64,000 nucleotides of DNA. It comes from Vibrio chagasii (GTDB taxonomy: Bacteria; Pseudomonadota; Gammaproteobacteria; Enterobacterales; Vibrionaceae). The DNA is taken from positions 1,426,001 to 1,490,000 of the forward strand of contig NZ_MSCI01000001.1 in assembly GCF_002954585.1 (NCBI RefSeq), read 5' to 3'. How positions within the stretch are numbered: position 1 is the stretch's first letter; each line of letters starts with the position of its first letter. Under the pieces are notes generated by a model, which was given only the letters and a program-made list of their open reading frames with translations, was not told the origin of the DNA and ran no database searches. Below are positions 34,214 to 44,577 of this stretch, in pieces. The translations under genes and the position numbers were made by a program.

Positions 34214-36328
34214 TTAGCTAACTGCTCTTACACGGCCTTGTTTAAGATCGGACAGAACCTTCGCTTTCGGACCATCAGCAATTATGCTGCCTTTCTCCAT
34301 CACGATGACTCGGTCTACAACATCTAACATCGAGGTTTTGTGAGTGATAAGGATCAGCGTTTCACTTGGTAACAGTTGGCTAAGCTGGTGCTTGATATGC
34401 ATTTCTGAACGGTTATCCATCGCACTGGTTGGCTCATCCATTAGCAATACTGGTGGACGGCCTAAGAAAGCTCTGGCAATCGCAATTGACTGACGTTGAC
34501 CACCTGAAAGCAAACCACCACCTTCACCTACTTGACGTTCTAGGCCAGCAGGATCTTGTTGAGTAAAGGCTGTCACACCGGCACGGTTCGCAGCATCCAT
34601 CACATCACGATCGTCCACCAAAGGACGGCCTAGAGTAATGTTATCTCTGACTGAGCCATAGAATAGGTTACTGTCTTGCGGTACACAGCCTATATTGCGT
34701 CGTACGTCGACATGGTGAAGTTGCTCCATATCGGTATCATCAATACGTACATGGCCTTCTGTGGGCTTGTAGAGGCCCATAATAAGGCGTTCTAGGGTTG
34801 TTTTACCTGAACCAATACGACCGATGATCGCCACCTTCTCGCCGGGTGCTATGGTCAGGCTGAGATCTCGCACTGAAGCGACGGGCGAATCAGGATAGTG
34901 GAACGTCACTTTATCCAGCGCAATATGACCTTGGATGATTGGTCGGTGAATGTAACGCTTACCTTCTTCTTGCTCGTCAGGCATCGACATCACTTGTTCA
35001 ATCAGCGTCATTGAAGATTTGGCTTGGTTGTAACGTGTAGAAAGCAGCGACAATTGAACGAGAGGACCAATCGCACGGCCACTCAACATGGTTGCAGCGA
35101 TCAAACCACCCATCGTCAGTTCGCCTTCCGCAATTAGATACACACCAAAAATGATCATCCCTACATTGGTACTTTGTTGAACAAAGCCTGCGGTGTTTTG
35201 GATGCTGTCGGTAATGCGGCGGCTTTTAATGTTCCAGTTTGCCATATGAGCAACGGCTTCTTCCCAACGGAATTGGAACTGGCTCTGTGCGCTAAATAGC
35301 TTAACGGTTTCTAGGCCCGCCAAACTCTCAATCAAGTTTGCGTACTTCTGAGAGGCTAGACGTGAACCTTCTTCAATGGTGCGACGCAATGGACCTTGAA
35401 TCAGCAGCGCGTAGATGATCAGAATCACAACGCCCGCGACAGGAACAAACACTAAGTTACCCGCCATCAACCAGATTAAGGCGAGGAACATAAGCGCGAA
35501 AGGCAAGTCGATCAGAGAACCAATCGTAGCTGAGGTGAAGAATTCTCGAATGGACTCAAACTCTTGCAAGTTCTTCGCGAAGGCACCAACTGAAGCTGGT
35601 TTTGCTTCCATACGAATGCCAAGTACCTTGCTGAACAATTTGGAGGAAATCAGGATATCGGATTTTTTCCCCGCAACGTCGATGAAGTAGCTACGCATCA
35701 ACTTTAAGAGCAGATCGAACAGGAAGACTACGAAGATACCGCTTGCTAATACCCACAAGGTTTCAAATGCAAGGTTGGGTACCACTTTGTCGTACACCAA
35801 ACGCGTAAACATCGGCGCGGCAATCGCAAAAATGTTGATAAGAATCGATGCAATTAACACATCACGATAGATGTTTTTCGATTCCCAAATAGTGCTCCAA
35901 AACCAGTGACCTTTGCGTGTTTTCAGAACTTCTGGTGAGCGCTCGTCATAGCGGAACTGCTTTTTAACTAAGAAGTAGCGGCCAATGAACTGCTCTTTGA
36001 GTTCAGCAACAGGAATGATGATTGGCACCATTCCACTCTCTGCTGTGATGATTTCAGCTTCTTGCTTTTCAAGGTCGATGCTGTTGAGCACACAAGCTTC
36101 GCCCTGTTTTAGCAATAATACCGCCGGCAAAATGAGGTGTGGGATGCTATCTAAGTCGGAACGGTTTTCTTTTGCCACTAGCCCCGCACGTTCGGCAGAA
36201 CGTGGGAACAGGAAAGGAGTTAGCTTTCCGTCTGATAGTGGTAACCCATTGACCAACGCCTCAGGCGAGTTCGCTAACCCGTAATATCGGCTAACGTAGA
36301 TCAATGAGTTCAATAGTGGATCTTGCAT
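34214..36328 (-). CDS. lapB: Type I secretion ABC transporter LapB-type
   Basis: A 704-residue inner-membrane exporter. The N-terminal C39-like domain lacks the catalytic cysteine (the start reads LLNSLIYVSRYYGLANSP), so it docks substrate but does not cut it. Membrane segments span about 150-430. The nucleotide domain has Walker A GRIGSGKTT, signature LSGGQRQS and Walker B VLLMDEPTSAMD. With LapC and a TolC-like outer-membrane protein encoded elsewhere, it exports a large RTX-type adhesin. Last gene of the Lap cluster. Confidence 0.92.
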   Translation of the reverse strand: MQDPLLNSLIYVSRYYGLANSPEALVNGLPLSDGKLTPFLFPRSAERAGLVAKENRSDLDSIPHLILPAVLLLKQGEACVLNSIDLEKQEAEIITAESGMVPIIIPVAELKEQFIGRYFLVKKQFRYDERSPEVLKTRKGHWFWSTIWESKNIYRDVLIASILINIFAIAAPMFTRLVYDKVVPNLAFETLWVLASGIFVVFLFDLLLKLMRSYFIDVAGKKSDILISSKLFSKVLGIRMEAKPASVGAFAKNLQEFESIREFFTSATIGSLIDLPFALMFLALIWLMAGNLVFVPVAGVVILIIYALLIQGPLRRTIEEGSRLASQKYANLIESLAGLETVKLFSAQSQFQFRWEEAVAHMANWNIKSRRITDSIQNTAGFVQQSTNVGMIIFGVYLIAEGELTMGGLIAATMLSGRAIGPLVQLSLLSTRYNQAKSSMTLIEQVMSMPDEQEEGKRYIHRPIIQGHIALDKVTFHYPDSPVASVRDLSLTIAPGEKVAIIGRIGSGKTTLERLIMGLYKPTEGHVRIDDTDMEQLHHVDVRRNIGCVPQDSNLFYGSVRDNITLGRPLVDDRDVMDAANRAGVTAFTQQDPAGLERQVGEGGGLLSGGQRQSIAIARAFLGRPPVLLMDEPTSAMDNRSEMHIKHQLSQLLPSETLILITHKTSMLDVVDRVIVMEKGSIIADGPKAKVLSDLKQGRVRAVS

Positions 36329-36346
36329 GCGATATAACCCTTACAA

Positions 36347-38257
36347 CTATTTATCAACAATGAAGCCTTGGAACACTTCTACGTAGTTATCAGACAAGAT
36401 ATCTAACTGAGTCTGAGTTTCGATTCGAGATGCGATGGTGGTGACACCAAGGTTATGAGCCGTTCGTGAAATCGACGTGAGCGTGAATTTCTGCTTCTCA
36501 TCGTCCAAGTTATGCGTGAACAGGTAATCCAGTTTCACGTAGCTAGGACGGTACTCGTTGATGTAGTCCAGTGATTGGAAGTTACGTCCGTAGTTATCGA
36601 CACCAAACATCGCTTCAGCATTACGAATGGTGTTACACAATAGTGCCGTGTAGTGCGGAACGTTGATGAAACAGTTTTCTGGGATCTCAAAGTGCAGCAG
36701 GTGAGCAACTGAAGCGTTTTGCTCAAGCGTTTTACCAATCCAACGGATAAAGCTTGGTTGAGAAATACTGCTTGGTGAGATATTGATTGCGATTGGGCTT
36801 GTCACCTCTTGTGCTGTTAGCTTCTCAATCATCTTCTCGATAACGTATTGGTCGAGAATGTGGCTCATTTCAAGCTGCTCTAGTGCGTATAGGTACTGGT
36901 TAGCACCGTAACGAATGCCATCCTTCTCTATCGCAGAGAACACCTCTTGGTGATAGGTTTTGCCAAACGCATTGTTTGCAGCTTGCAGGCGGAATGTGAC
37001 TAGGTCATTGATGATCGCCTCTTCAACCAACATACGCCATTGTTGTTTACCCATTACTGCGCCATGGTCGTCAGCAGTGACGTAGCCGTAAGCAAGTTCA
37101 CGATTCGCTTTAGCACTAGAGAGCGCGTTATCGACCAATGACATGATTTCAGTGCTGGTTTTACGTTTGTTGCTGTACGTTACACCCAATGCAATGTGTG
37201 GGTTTGCCATGCCTGTTGGATCTGAACCTAGGCTTTGAATACAGTTAACGATGCTGCCAGCGACCAGTTTAAGCTCGCTTTCATCAATGTTTGGCATAAT
37301 GAAACCAAACTCGTCACTAGAAATACGCGCGATGGTGATGTCTGGTGATGAGATAGAAGCTTGCAGTTGCTCTGCCAATTGATGAACTAACGTGTCACCC
37401 TCTTGGTAACCTTTCTCGTCATACTCTTCACTGATAAATTCCGCTTTCAGTACAGCAAGGCCACCTAAACTTGATTCTTCCAACCACTGATTTAATTGCG
37501 ACATGTAGTAAGCGCGATTACCCAGCTGAGAAACCGGATCAATGTACGCTCTTTCACGTAGCTTCTGAGCTTCTTTCGCTTGGTTTTTAAAGGCTTGTTC
37601 AACTTGAGTCGACATGTGATTGATGCCATCAACCACCAAGATCAGATCTTTTGTTTTAGGGCGTTTTAATGGCTCACCGAATTGGTTCTTAGCGATCTGA
37701 TCCATTTTGGTAATGATCATCGATAGTGGGCGTAGTGCTCGCTTAAGGATCCATGAAATCGAGACCAAGCCGAGTAAGAAGATCACACCGAAGATGCTGA
37801 GTAAGCGAGTGAAGGCTTGCCACAATTGATCATAGGCAGGGCCTGGATGACTGACGATCTCTACCTCTGCAAGCTGCATCCAACCACTGGTGATCACTCG
37901 GCGATCATGAACGGGTTCAAATAGGTTGAGATTGGTAAACCAATGGGGCACGCCCGAGGGTTTTACTGGGTATGAACGGATGATGTCTTCACCGCTGTCG
38001 AGAAAAATTAATCGTACGACCGAGTAAGAACTGCCATCAAACAGGGCGTTGATAACAGACTCTACCGATACCTTGTCCTTTTCTTCAAGGTATGGGGCAA
38101 GAGCCAGTCCAACAGTATTAATGGTATTACTTACCTCAGAGCGTTGCTGTTCCTCTAAGTATCCACGGGTAGTATTGAATTCGATCATAAAGACTGACGT
38201 CATCAGTAATATGAACACCGCAACCATCCCGACCACAAGCTGTTTATATAAAGTCAT
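36347..38257 (-). CDS. lapD: LapD-type c-di-GMP receptor with degenerate GGDEF and EAL domains
   Basis: A 636-residue inner-membrane protein. It has an N-terminal membrane segment, a periplasmic LapD/MoxY domain (about residues 30-150), a second membrane segment, a HAMP region, then GGDEF and EAL domains. The GGDEF site reads SSDEF, and the EAL motif region reads FRLQAANN, so neither is expected to make or break c-di-GMP. Such proteins bind c-di-GMP in the EAL domain and then hold LapG in the periplasm, keeping the adhesin attached. Located between lapG and lapB. Confidence 0.93.
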   Translation of the reverse strand: MTLYKQLVVGMVAVFILLMTSVFMIEFNTTRGYLEEQQRSEVSNTINTVGLALAPYLEEKDKVSVESVINALFDGSSYSVVRLIFLDSGEDIIRSYPVKPSGVPHWFTNLNLFEPVHDRRVITSGWMQLAEVEIVSHPGPAYDQLWQAFTRLLSIFGVIFLLGLVSISWILKRALRPLSMIITKMDQIAKNQFGEPLKRPKTKDLILVVDGINHMSTQVEQAFKNQAKEAQKLRERAYIDPVSQLGNRAYYMSQLNQWLEESSLGGLAVLKAEFISEEYDEKGYQEGDTLVHQLAEQLQASISSPDITIARISSDEFGFIMPNIDESELKLVAGSIVNCIQSLGSDPTGMANPHIALGVTYSNKRKTSTEIMSLVDNALSSAKANRELAYGYVTADDHGAVMGKQQWRMLVEEAIINDLVTFRLQAANNAFGKTYHQEVFSAIEKDGIRYGANQYLYALEQLEMSHILDQYVIEKMIEKLTAQEVTSPIAINISPSSISQPSFIRWIGKTLEQNASVAHLLHFEIPENCFINVPHYTALLCNTIRNAEAMFGVDNYGRNFQSLDYINEYRPSYVKLDYLFTHNLDDEKQKFTLTSISRTAHNLGVTTIASRIETQTQLDILSDNYVEVFQGFIVDK

Positions 38258-38262
38258 TGTAC

Positions 38263-38931
38263 CTACTCATCGTAATTGATAATGGGTTTGTTTAGTTTTA
38301 GAGAGCGCTCACGGGAACGTAAGTCGTTCCATAAGCTCAATCTTGAAGATTTCCCTGCTAGCTTGCCGCTGCCTGCTGCTGACTTGATTAACCAAAGGTT
38401 TTTACCATTGAAACTGTAAATTGGTCGTAGGTCAGGGCGCTTAGAACCGCGCTTTATTTCAGGGTTTAAGTTGTCCAAAATTAGTGGCTCTGCACTCGGT
38501 GTGGAGTAGTAAGCCAATACCATGTGGAATTGGTTTAGCTCCAGTGCCTTTACGTACACTAATCGCAATTTCTTATCTGGAACGCCTAGCTCAAGCAGAG
38601 AGAAGTATTTCGCAATGGTGAAGTCTTCACAGTCACCTGCGTTACTGCCTAGAAACTCCAGCGGGGTCGCCCAGTAGTCGTTTTTTCCCCACAGGATGCT
38701 GTCGTCGACAAAGTACATCTGATTGAAGAACTGGTTAACTGACGTTAGCTTCTCTTTCTCGCTTAAACCATCGTACGACGTCATATTTGAACGCCAAGTT
38801 GCCACGCGCTTTCCGGCTCTTTCACCGTAGGTTTGCGTGACAGCATCGATCCATCTTTGGTCGTTCTTATTGAGAGCGACAGAAGTAAAAGAGGTGAGGG
38901 CGAGCAATAACAGCGATATTCGAGACTTCAT
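38263..38931 (-). CDS. lapG: LapG periplasmic cysteine protease
   Basis: A 222-residue secreted transglutaminase-like peptidase. A signal peptide ends near residue 19. The catalytic triad is visible as GDCEDF (C101), FHMVLAYY (H136) and ILDNL (D153), with spacing like Pseudomonas LapG. It removes the N-terminal anchor of a surface adhesin when c-di-GMP is low; calcium is usually required. It lies 5 bp before lapD, its inhibitor, so the two are co-expressed. Confidence 0.95.
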   Translation of the reverse strand: MKSRISLLLLALTSFTSVALNKNDQRWIDAVTQTYGERAGKRVATWRSNMTSYDGLSEKEKLTSVNQFFNQMYFVDDSILWGKNDYWATPLEFLGSNAGDCEDFTIAKYFSLLELGVPDKKLRLVYVKALELNQFHMVLAYYSTPSAEPLILDNLNPEIKRGSKRPDLRPIYSFNGKNLWLIKSAAGSGKLAGKSSRLSLWNDLRSRERSLKLNKPIINYDE

Positions 38932-38990
38932 AGCCTCAGCTCTTGTTGGTTCACTATGTATTGAAAGGCGTTGTTAACCATCAAACGTCC

Positions 38991-40382
38991 TTACTCTTTC
39001 AATGCGTTATTTTGAGCACTGAGGATAGGTTTCAACATGTACTCAAGTACGGTTCTTTTACCTGTGATGATATCGACAGAGGCTGTCATACCAGGGATGA
39101 TTGGCAGCTCTTCGTTTTGTCCAAAATTATGTTTCTCGGTACGTACACGTACGATGTAAAAGCTGTTGCCTTCTTCATCTTGTGTGGTGTCGGCGCTGAT
39201 GTGCTCTAACACGCCTTCTAAGCCACCATATTTAGTGAAATCATAAGCACTAAACTTAACAATGGCGGTCAGTTCTGGGCGTAGGAATGCGATGTCTTGC
39301 GGGGCAATTTTTGCTTCAACGAGCAAGGAGTCTTCGGTTGGTACAATCTCAACGATGTCCATACCTGGCTGGATTACGCCACCCACAGTATTGATACCTA
39401 ACGTTTTAACGGTGCCGGTTACTGGAGAAACGACGACTGTGCGGTTTACTCTGTCTTCCAAGCCAACCGCAGATTCGGTCAGTGCAGAGAGTTTATCTTG
39501 TGCTTGGTTGAGTTTTTCTTGTTGTTCCGAACGGAAGTTAAGAGCCGCGTCGATACGGCTGAGCATGGCTTCTTTGATTGCTGAGCGTAGTAGAGGGATT
39601 TTAAGCTCGCTTGAGGTCATTTCTCGGCGAGTGTCGTTGACTTGTCGTTGCAGCTTAAGTAATTCAATTCTTGGTACCACGCCTTCGTCGGCAAGCGGTT
39701 TCGTGATGTCCAATTCTTGGCGAGCGAACTGGTAGCTCTGTTTTAGGTTTCGCACACGTGCTTTGATTTCAACAAGATCTTGTTGTTTTTGTTCAACTTG
39801 TTGATCAAAAACGGAAAGTTGGTTTTTAAGATTGTTTAAATCTTGGCGGTATTCTGCTTTTTGACGATTAACCAGTTCAGGCTGAACCTCGTAGAACTTA
39901 GGTGGGAAAGCGAGTTTTCCATAATCAAGAGTGACACTTTTCTTCCACTCTTTTTCGTTAAAGTCCTCGTTGATTACGACGCTGGTTAACGATGCGGAAA
40001 GCATCAATACGCTGGCGGTTAAGTTGGCAACTTGCTGTTCACGTTCACGGAAGTCAGAGCGGAATCGAGTGTCATCGATCAATAGCAGTTGTTGGCCTTT
40101 TTGAACCTGTTGACCCTCTTTAACCAAGATCTCTTTAACTAAGCCACCTTCAAGGTTTTGCACAACTTGGATCTGCGAAGAGGGGATCACTTTGCCTTGG
40201 CCAACGGTGACTTTGTCAATCTCTGCCCAAGCGGACCACCCAATAGCAGCAATAAAGAACAGAACGATCATCCACAACATGATACGCGCACTGGTCGGCG
40301 TATTGAGCAGTAGTGCCGCGGTCTTATCGTCGACGTACTCAAGTTCGGTTTCGTTCAATTTGCTGAAATTCTTCTGGCTCAT
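38991..40382 (-). CDS. lapC: HlyD-family type I secretion adaptor LapC-type
   Basis: A 463-residue membrane fusion protein. It has a short cytosolic tail, one membrane segment (about residues 33-53), a biotinyl-lipoyl region (VVQNLEGGLVKEILVKEG), a long periplasmic coiled coil (about 120-310), and a C-terminal beta domain (VVSPVTGTVKTLGINTVGG). It bridges LapB to the outer-membrane channel. It is first in the Lap cluster, 59 bp upstream of lapG, with a separate 112-bp gap before it. Confidence 0.93.
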   Translation of the reverse strand: MSQKNFSKLNETELEYVDDKTAALLLNTPTSARIMLWMIVLFFIAAIGWSAWAEIDKVTVGQGKVIPSSQIQVVQNLEGGLVKEILVKEGQQVQKGQQLLLIDDTRFRSDFREREQQVANLTASVLMLSASLTSVVINEDFNEKEWKKSVTLDYGKLAFPPKFYEVQPELVNRQKAEYRQDLNNLKNQLSVFDQQVEQKQQDLVEIKARVRNLKQSYQFARQELDITKPLADEGVVPRIELLKLQRQVNDTRREMTSSELKIPLLRSAIKEAMLSRIDAALNFRSEQQEKLNQAQDKLSALTESAVGLEDRVNRTVVVSPVTGTVKTLGINTVGGVIQPGMDIVEIVPTEDSLLVEAKIAPQDIAFLRPELTAIVKFSAYDFTKYGGLEGVLEHISADTTQDEEGNSFYIVRVRTEKHNFGQNEELPIIPGMTASVDIITGKRTVLEYMLKPILSAQNNALKE

Positions 40383-40494
40383 AACAGTCCTTGTTTGCTG
40401 AATAAAAGTGCAAGCCTATTGAGTGTATTCTTACTTTTGATAAATGTTAAGAAATTGCTCCTTTAAATATTTGAATTTATATATCTTTTAACTC

Positions 40495-41817
40495 TTATTT
40501 GTTTTTGAAATCTGTTTTGTCGAGTTGATGCTTTCTTAGCTTGTCATAGAGGGTTTTCCTCGACACTTGCAGCTCTTGTTGTACGTCTTTTAAGCGCCCC
40601 TGATGGCGATGTAGTGCTTCTATTAAGAGGATTTGCTCAAAGCTGTCGGTACGTTGGCTTAATGACAGTTGTTGTTCTTCAATCTTCACGTCTAGCGAAC
40701 TGTCATCCACTTGTTCTGGATTGTCTGCTTTATCTGACTCTTGATTGTCGAGTGCTGGTTGCTTCACCTGAGTTAGCACGCGTAGCTCGGCATGTTGACG
40801 AAGCTGGCGAATATTTTCGCTCCAGTGAGTGGCTATCAAGCGTTGAATCTCTTTCTCTGTGATCACTGGTGGTGGCAACTGGTAACGACTTGCTGCACCT
40901 CTAGCAAAGTGTTTGAACAAAGAGCCAATATCCTCTGTTCGTTGCGCCAAAGGCAGTAAGTCAAATCGGCGCAGCTCACTTGTAATTGTAGTAGGAACCA
41001 CTGTAGTTGCGACAATGATACAAGTTGCATTTTTCTTACATGAGTTTTCTCGAAGCAGAATCGGTTTTAAAGCCGCCAACCACTGCCATTGATCAGAAGT
41101 TAATGCTTCTGTTTCATGGATGTAGAGTGTTCCGCCTTGATGTTTGTGAAAGAGCTGTAAGACAAATTGGTGAAATGTCGCTTCGTCATTGCCTGGCAAA
41201 TTAAACGCAGCAATCGGACAAAGTTCAGCGGTGGGATGGCTGTGTAAATCGTGAGTGTACTGCGCGGTAATTCGTTTGCCTGTGCCTATGTCGCCAACAA
41301 ACAGTAACAGTGGGCTCTGTTTGCAATCTAAGGTGATCAATTCGCGGCGTAATGCCTGCATTGATTGAGACTGGCCAATCAGCTTTGGGCCCACTTGATT
41401 TTGCATCGCAAGCTCTTTTCTGAGTAGATTGTTTTCCTCAACCAAAGCGAGTTTATCGGCTGCTTTTTTGACTGCCGTTAATAGCGCATCAACAACAAAC
41501 GGTTTCTCAAGAAAATCATAAGCGCCGGACTTCATCGCAGAAACGGCGGTTTGCACGTCACCGTGACCAGTAAGAACAATGATTTGAAAATTCGGATTTT
41601 GACTCAACAGCTTCTGTGTAAATTGAATGCCATCCATCACTGGCATGTGAATATCGGTGATCACAATGCCTGCTTGCGTGATGTTAATCTGCTTGAGAGC
41701 CTCGATGGCATTCGGAAAGCAGACTATATCGATACCTTCAATGAGCATGGCTTGTTCTACCGAGTCACGAATCGCGGGTTCATCATCGACAAAGTAGAGT
41801 TTAGGCATAGAGTGCAA
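40495..41817 (-). CDS. DctD-like response regulator with a degenerate AAA domain
   Basis: A 440-residue regulator: receiver (LYFVDDEPAIRDS, phosphosite in IVITDIHMP, lysine in FLEKPF), sigma54-type AAA domain, and a C-terminal Fis helix-turn-helix (GRLKDVQQELQVSRKTLYDK). The AAA part looks altered. The GAFTGA loop that contacts sigma54 is absent (AAFNLPG stands there). Walker A is GDIGTGKR, and Walker B lost its Asp (LYIHETEAL). TTG at 41817 has AAGGA 8 bases before it; ATG at 41808 is less well placed. Operates with the kinase gene just upstream. Confidence 0.88.
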   Translation of the reverse strand: MHSMPKLYFVDDEPAIRDSVEQAMLIEGIDIVCFPNAIEALKQINITQAGIVITDIHMPVMDGIQFTQKLLSQNPNFQIIVLTGHGDVQTAVSAMKSGAYDFLEKPFVVDALLTAVKKAADKLALVEENNLLRKELAMQNQVGPKLIGQSQSMQALRRELITLDCKQSPLLLFVGDIGTGKRITAQYTHDLHSHPTAELCPIAAFNLPGNDEATFHQFVLQLFHKHQGGTLYIHETEALTSDQWQWLAALKPILLRENSCKKNATCIIVATTVVPTTITSELRRFDLLPLAQRTEDIGSLFKHFARGAASRYQLPPPVITEKEIQRLIATHWSENIRQLRQHAELRVLTQVKQPALDNQESDKADNPEQVDDSSLDVKIEEQQLSLSQRTDSFEQILLIEALHRHQGRLKDVQQELQVSRKTLYDKLRKHQLDKTDFKNK

Positions 41818-41860
41818 GTGTTGAGTCCTTAATGTTGGGAAAGCTTTTAATAACAGGCTG

Positions 41861-43729
41861 TTAGCCTTTATCTTGGTACAGTGGAATATTCAGAGAGAAT
41901 ACCATGCCTGAAGGCTCGCGCTGAGTTGCGCTGATCGTGCCGTGATAGGCTTCAATGATTCGCTTCGATATCGAAAGTCCGAGCCCTAACCCCTCAGGCT
42001 TATTAGTAAAAAATGGGTCGAATAACTGTTCCAGTTTGTCGCTGGCGATACCAATCCCGTTATCCCAAATGATCAGTTGGCAGGCATCATTATTAAGCTG
42101 CCACTCTACGCCAATTTGAGGAAAGGTTGGTTGATTCCCTTCTTGAGTTTCCAAGTCGTTTTGAAGTGCGGCTTGCTGAGAAAGTGCCTGAGTCGCATTG
42201 TGCATCAGGTTAACTAACACTTGCTCAAGCTCTGTTGGGTGAATCGCGATATTAATGTCATCTGGCACGGTACTTAACTTGAGCGTGATGCCTTGTTTGA
42301 TCATCAGTGCTCTGAGAATGCTGGTGGCGTTGTTGATCGCGTGATGCAGGCTCGCCACATGATGCTCTTGCTTGGTCACCTTACGCGCAAATACCTTAAG
42401 GCGCGCAATGATCTCGGTAATTGAGGTGTTTAGCGCGATCATTTTATCCAGATTACTTTTTACTAAGTCTGAACGTCCCATCTCAAGCAGCTTGACGCTG
42501 TTTTCGCTGTAGGTTCTAAGTGCAGCAAGTGGTTGATTAATCTCGTGGTTAATACTGGCTGACAGCTCACCCAGCACGGCTAATTTAGCGGTTTGTGTTA
42601 GCTCTTGCTCTGTCTGTTTTAACTTCAATTGAGACTCTTGATATTGAAAGAGTGTCTGTTGCAGCTGTTGGTTGGATTGCTTTAGATATTGAGTTCGCTT
42701 GTCTACGGTCTGCTCTAAATTCTGATTGAGCTCAGTCAGTGCCACTTTCGCGAGGTAGGTTTGGCGCCACGACCAAGCAATCAGCATGACTAAGCTGTAA
42801 ATTACGATGAAGATAACGTCGAGCTGCAGCACCTTGAGCAGTTCGGATCTTGTGTCCTTGATAGCAACGACTTGGTACTGATTGTCACTGGTAGCGGCAG
42901 GGTACAGGTTGAAAGTTCCAAGTTTAAATAACTGGTTTGCAGTAAGCACTTTGCTTGCATCGGTTGTTTGGTTCGTAGAGTTAAACGCATCAATGATCGA
43001 AATTTTGTTTTGACCGTATTGGCGTTGCGCTGCGATATCTTGTTGCTGTTGATCCGTTAATGGCAGCAATGAGTGATAAAGCCAAGGTGCCTGACTAGAT
43101 AGAAACACCACTTGGTTGGAATCAAGCACTACAATCTCAAAGTCGTCGCTAGTTAGAATGTTTTCTAGGTTCTCTAAGCTTACTTTCACCGTGATGACGC
43201 CTACGATGTCATCGTCGATATAAAGTGGTGAAGATAAGAAATAGCCTCGTACATCAGAGCGAGCGCCGAGTGCGACATATTGGGTTTTATGGCCTTTTAT
43301 TGCGGACGCAAAGTAGGGGCGAAACGCGAAGTTTTCGCCAACGAAAGTTCGAGGTTTTCGATAGTTACTTGAGGCTACCACGGTGCCGCTCGGATCGTGG
43401 ATGTAGATGGTATCGGCTTGGCTTTGTCCCGACCATTCGAATAACAAGGTGTTGAGTTCAGCTGTGGAGATTTTGTCTGTCTTTAGTGATTTATCAAAGT
43501 AGGACAGCAGGCGTGGATCGTGGCTGAGCAAGTCGGGAATTTGTTTGAACTTATCTAATTCAGAATCGATCTGCAGGTTGGCTTTGTTCGCCGCTTCGTT
43601 GAGTTGTTGTGTGACAACTTGCTCTTGGTATTGACCTGCCAAAAAGTGAGTAGCAGTTAGCCCAGCCGCTCCCAATATCAATGAGAAAAATACAAAAGGC
43701 GTGATCAGGTTAGACAGTTTTTTAGACAC
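41861..43729 (-). CDS. DctB-like sensor histidine kinase
   Basis: A 622-residue membrane kinase. It has an N-terminal membrane segment, a large periplasmic double-Cache sensor (about 35-290), a second membrane segment, and a coiled-coil linker. The kinase follows, with H-box ELSASINHEINQPLAALRTY, N-box VLVNLMHNATQAL and G boxes DNGIGI and GLGLGLSISK. The H-box type is that of DctB/NtrB-like kinases that pair with sigma54-type regulators. GTG start. It precedes its regulator by 43 bp. Ligand unknown; C4-dicarboxylates are the usual one for the group. Confidence 0.88.
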   Translation of the reverse strand: MSKKLSNLITPFVFFSLILGAAGLTATHFLAGQYQEQVVTQQLNEAANKANLQIDSELDKFKQIPDLLSHDPRLLSYFDKSLKTDKISTAELNTLLFEWSGQSQADTIYIHDPSGTVVASSNYRKPRTFVGENFAFRPYFASAIKGHKTQYVALGARSDVRGYFLSSPLYIDDDIVGVITVKVSLENLENILTSDDFEIVVLDSNQVVFLSSQAPWLYHSLLPLTDQQQQDIAAQRQYGQNKISIIDAFNSTNQTTDASKVLTANQLFKLGTFNLYPAATSDNQYQVVAIKDTRSELLKVLQLDVIFIVIYSLVMLIAWSWRQTYLAKVALTELNQNLEQTVDKRTQYLKQSNQQLQQTLFQYQESQLKLKQTEQELTQTAKLAVLGELSASINHEINQPLAALRTYSENSVKLLEMGRSDLVKSNLDKMIALNTSITEIIARLKVFARKVTKQEHHVASLHHAINNATSILRALMIKQGITLKLSTVPDDINIAIHPTELEQVLVNLMHNATQALSQQAALQNDLETQEGNQPTFPQIGVEWQLNNDACQLIIWDNGIGIASDKLEQLFDPFFTNKPEGLGLGLSISKRIIEAYHGTISATQREPSGMVFSLNIPLYQDKG

Positions 43730-43896
43730 GAGAAACTCAAGTTACAATCAGTTTACATATAGACTATCAATATGACGGTTAGCGTACCGAGATCTCGTTA
43801 ACACAGAGCACCTTAAATGAGACAAAACCAAGGCTTAGACTTGTGTTTCAAAGGATTACGGCGCAGAATCACAAAAAAATTAAAAGGAGCAACCAA

Positions 43897-44532
43897 ATGG
43901 AACTGACAGACATTCGTCGCGAATACGCTCAGGGTGGATTGAGACGTAAAGACTTAGCCGCAGACCCAATTGACCAATTTAACCTTTGGTTAGAGCAAGC
44001 GATTGAAGCTAAGTTGACGGATCCGACGGCAATGACAGTGGCGACGGTTGATGAAAATGGACAGCCATTCCAGCGCATTGTTTTGCTGAAGAATGTTGAT
44101 AAAGATGGTTTCGTTTTTTACACCAACCTAGGTAGCCGTAAAGCACAGCAACTTGAGCATAACAGCAAGATCAGTTTGCATTTCCCTTGGCATCCTTTAG
44201 AGCGACAAGTTCATATTACTGGCACGGCTGAAAAGCTGACGGCGATGGAAAACATGAAGTACTTCTCGTCTCGTCCAAAAGAGAGCCAATTGGCTGCTAT
44301 TGCAAGTAAACAAAGTAGTCGTATCTCTGCTCGTGGCATCTTAGAAGGCAAGTATCTAGAGCTTAAACAGAAGTTTGCGAAAGGTGAGATCCCAGTCCCT
44401 TCTTTCTGGGGTGGTTTCCGAGTGCGCGTCGATAGCATTGAATTTTGGCAAGGTGGTGAGCACCGCCTACATGATCGCTTCTTGTTCTCACGTCAAGACA
44501 ACAGCTGGGACATTGATCGCCTAGCGCCATAG
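43897..44532 (+). CDS. pdxH: Pyridoxamine 5'-phosphate oxidase
   Basis: A 211-residue FMN enzyme that makes pyridoxal 5'-phosphate from the pyridoxine or pyridoxamine phosphates with O2. Family motifs: [39 protein letters not shown], and the C-terminal [15 protein letters not shown] with the RLHDR signature. AAAAGGAGCAACCAA precedes the ATG at 43897, which decides this start over 43843. It is followed by a strong terminator and is convergent with vqmA. Confidence 0.97.
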   Translation: MELTDIRREYAQGGLRRKDLAADPIDQFNLWLEQAIEAKLTDPTAMTVATVDENGQPFQRIVLLKNVDKDGFVFYTNLGSRKAQQLEHNSKISLHFPWHPLERQVHITGTAEKLTAMENMKYFSSRPKESQLAAIASKQSSRISARGILEGKYLELKQKFAKGEIPVPSFWGGFRVRVDSIEFWQGGEHRLHDRFLFSRQDNSWDIDRLAP

Positions 44533-44577
44533 TTTGAGTTTGCTGAACTAACTAGAAAATAGCGTTGATTTAAGAAG

